Source of the DNA: Hyphomicrobiales bacterium
GTDB taxonomy: Bacteria; Pseudomonadota; Alphaproteobacteria; Rhizobiales; Afifellaceae
DNA: 5,435 nucleotides
Assembly (NCBI GenBank): GCA_013812985.1
Contig: JACCSN010000050.1
Coordinates: 1 to 5,435, forward strand
Direction: 5' to 3'
How positions within the stretch are numbered: the first letter of the stretch is position 1; each line of letters starts with the position of its first letter. The position numbers and the translations under genes are program-made. Shown here piece after piece: positions 5,360 to 5,435 of the stretch. The notes beneath the pieces are model-generated. The model was not told the DNA's origin. It was given only the letters and a program-made list of their open reading frames with translations, and ran no database searches.

Positions 5360-5435
5360 ATGAGAGCAGGTTTGTTTGCGGGCGGCGTTTCCATGGCCGC
5401 GGCACTTACGAGCTTCGCAGCTGTGACCGTCACGA
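5360..5435 (+). CDS. Exported protein, N-terminus only (cut by right edge)
   Basis: Twenty-five codons are visible. They encode MRAGLFAGGVSMAAALTSFA followed by AVTVT: one basic residue, then a hydrophobic Ala/Gly-rich core, and a likely signal peptidase I site after Ala20 (S-F-A). This is a Sec-type signal peptide, so the product is probably periplasmic, outer-membrane or secreted. AAGAGAGG ends six bases before the ATG and supports the start. The frame is open to the window edge. Nothing of the mature domain is visible, so no function can be assigned. It is divergent from recQ. Confidence 0.62.
   Translation, partial: MRAGLFAGGVSMAAALTSFAAVTVT

Overview
The window is GC-rich, with no rRNA, tRNA, CRISPR array or insertion sequence. 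It reads as a chromosomal stretch from an alphaproteobacterium, probably a Hyphomicrobiales (Rhizobiales) member. This placement rests on protein style only: a rhizobial-type compact M50 protease, a Tat-exported PhoD with a GDTAGQGWG motif, and a RecQ ending in an HRDC domain. It was not tested by any search.

Layout, left to right. (1) Positions 1-474, minus strand: N-terminal 158 residues of a membrane-embedded site-2-protease-like zinc metalloprotease, cut by the left edge. (2) Positions 657-1186, plus strand: a two-gene toxin-antitoxin operon, an acidic 84-residue antitoxin overlapping a ParE/RelE-fold toxin by ATGA. (3) Positions 1192-2766, minus strand: a complete Tat-exported PhoD-family phosphatase, convergent with the toxin and only 5 bases from it. 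(4) Positions 2924-3223, plus strand: a 99-residue protein of unknown function with a strong ribosome binding site, divergent from phoD. (5) Positions 3273-5126, minus strand: a complete 617-residue RecQ helicase with all helicase motifs, the zinc-binding RQC module and an HRDC domain. (6) Position 5360 to the right edge, plus strand: the signal-peptide end of an exported protein.

The genes look like a patchwork of independent transcription units (envelope proteolysis, addiction/stress module, phosphate scavenging, DNA repair) and not one pathway. Only the toxin-antitoxin pair is a clear operon. All intergenic stretches are shorter than 300 bases.

I see no convincing new multi-gene system. 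The points most worth a second look are: two genes (antitoxin and recQ) that lack a Shine-Dalgarno sequence and instead carry a TA-rich -10-like hexamer 6-7 bases before the ATG, suggesting leaderless mRNAs; an antitoxin that fits no family I can name with certainty; the uncharacterised 99-residue protein with a sharp change in codon use; and an inverted/direct repeat cluster upstream of the exported protein.
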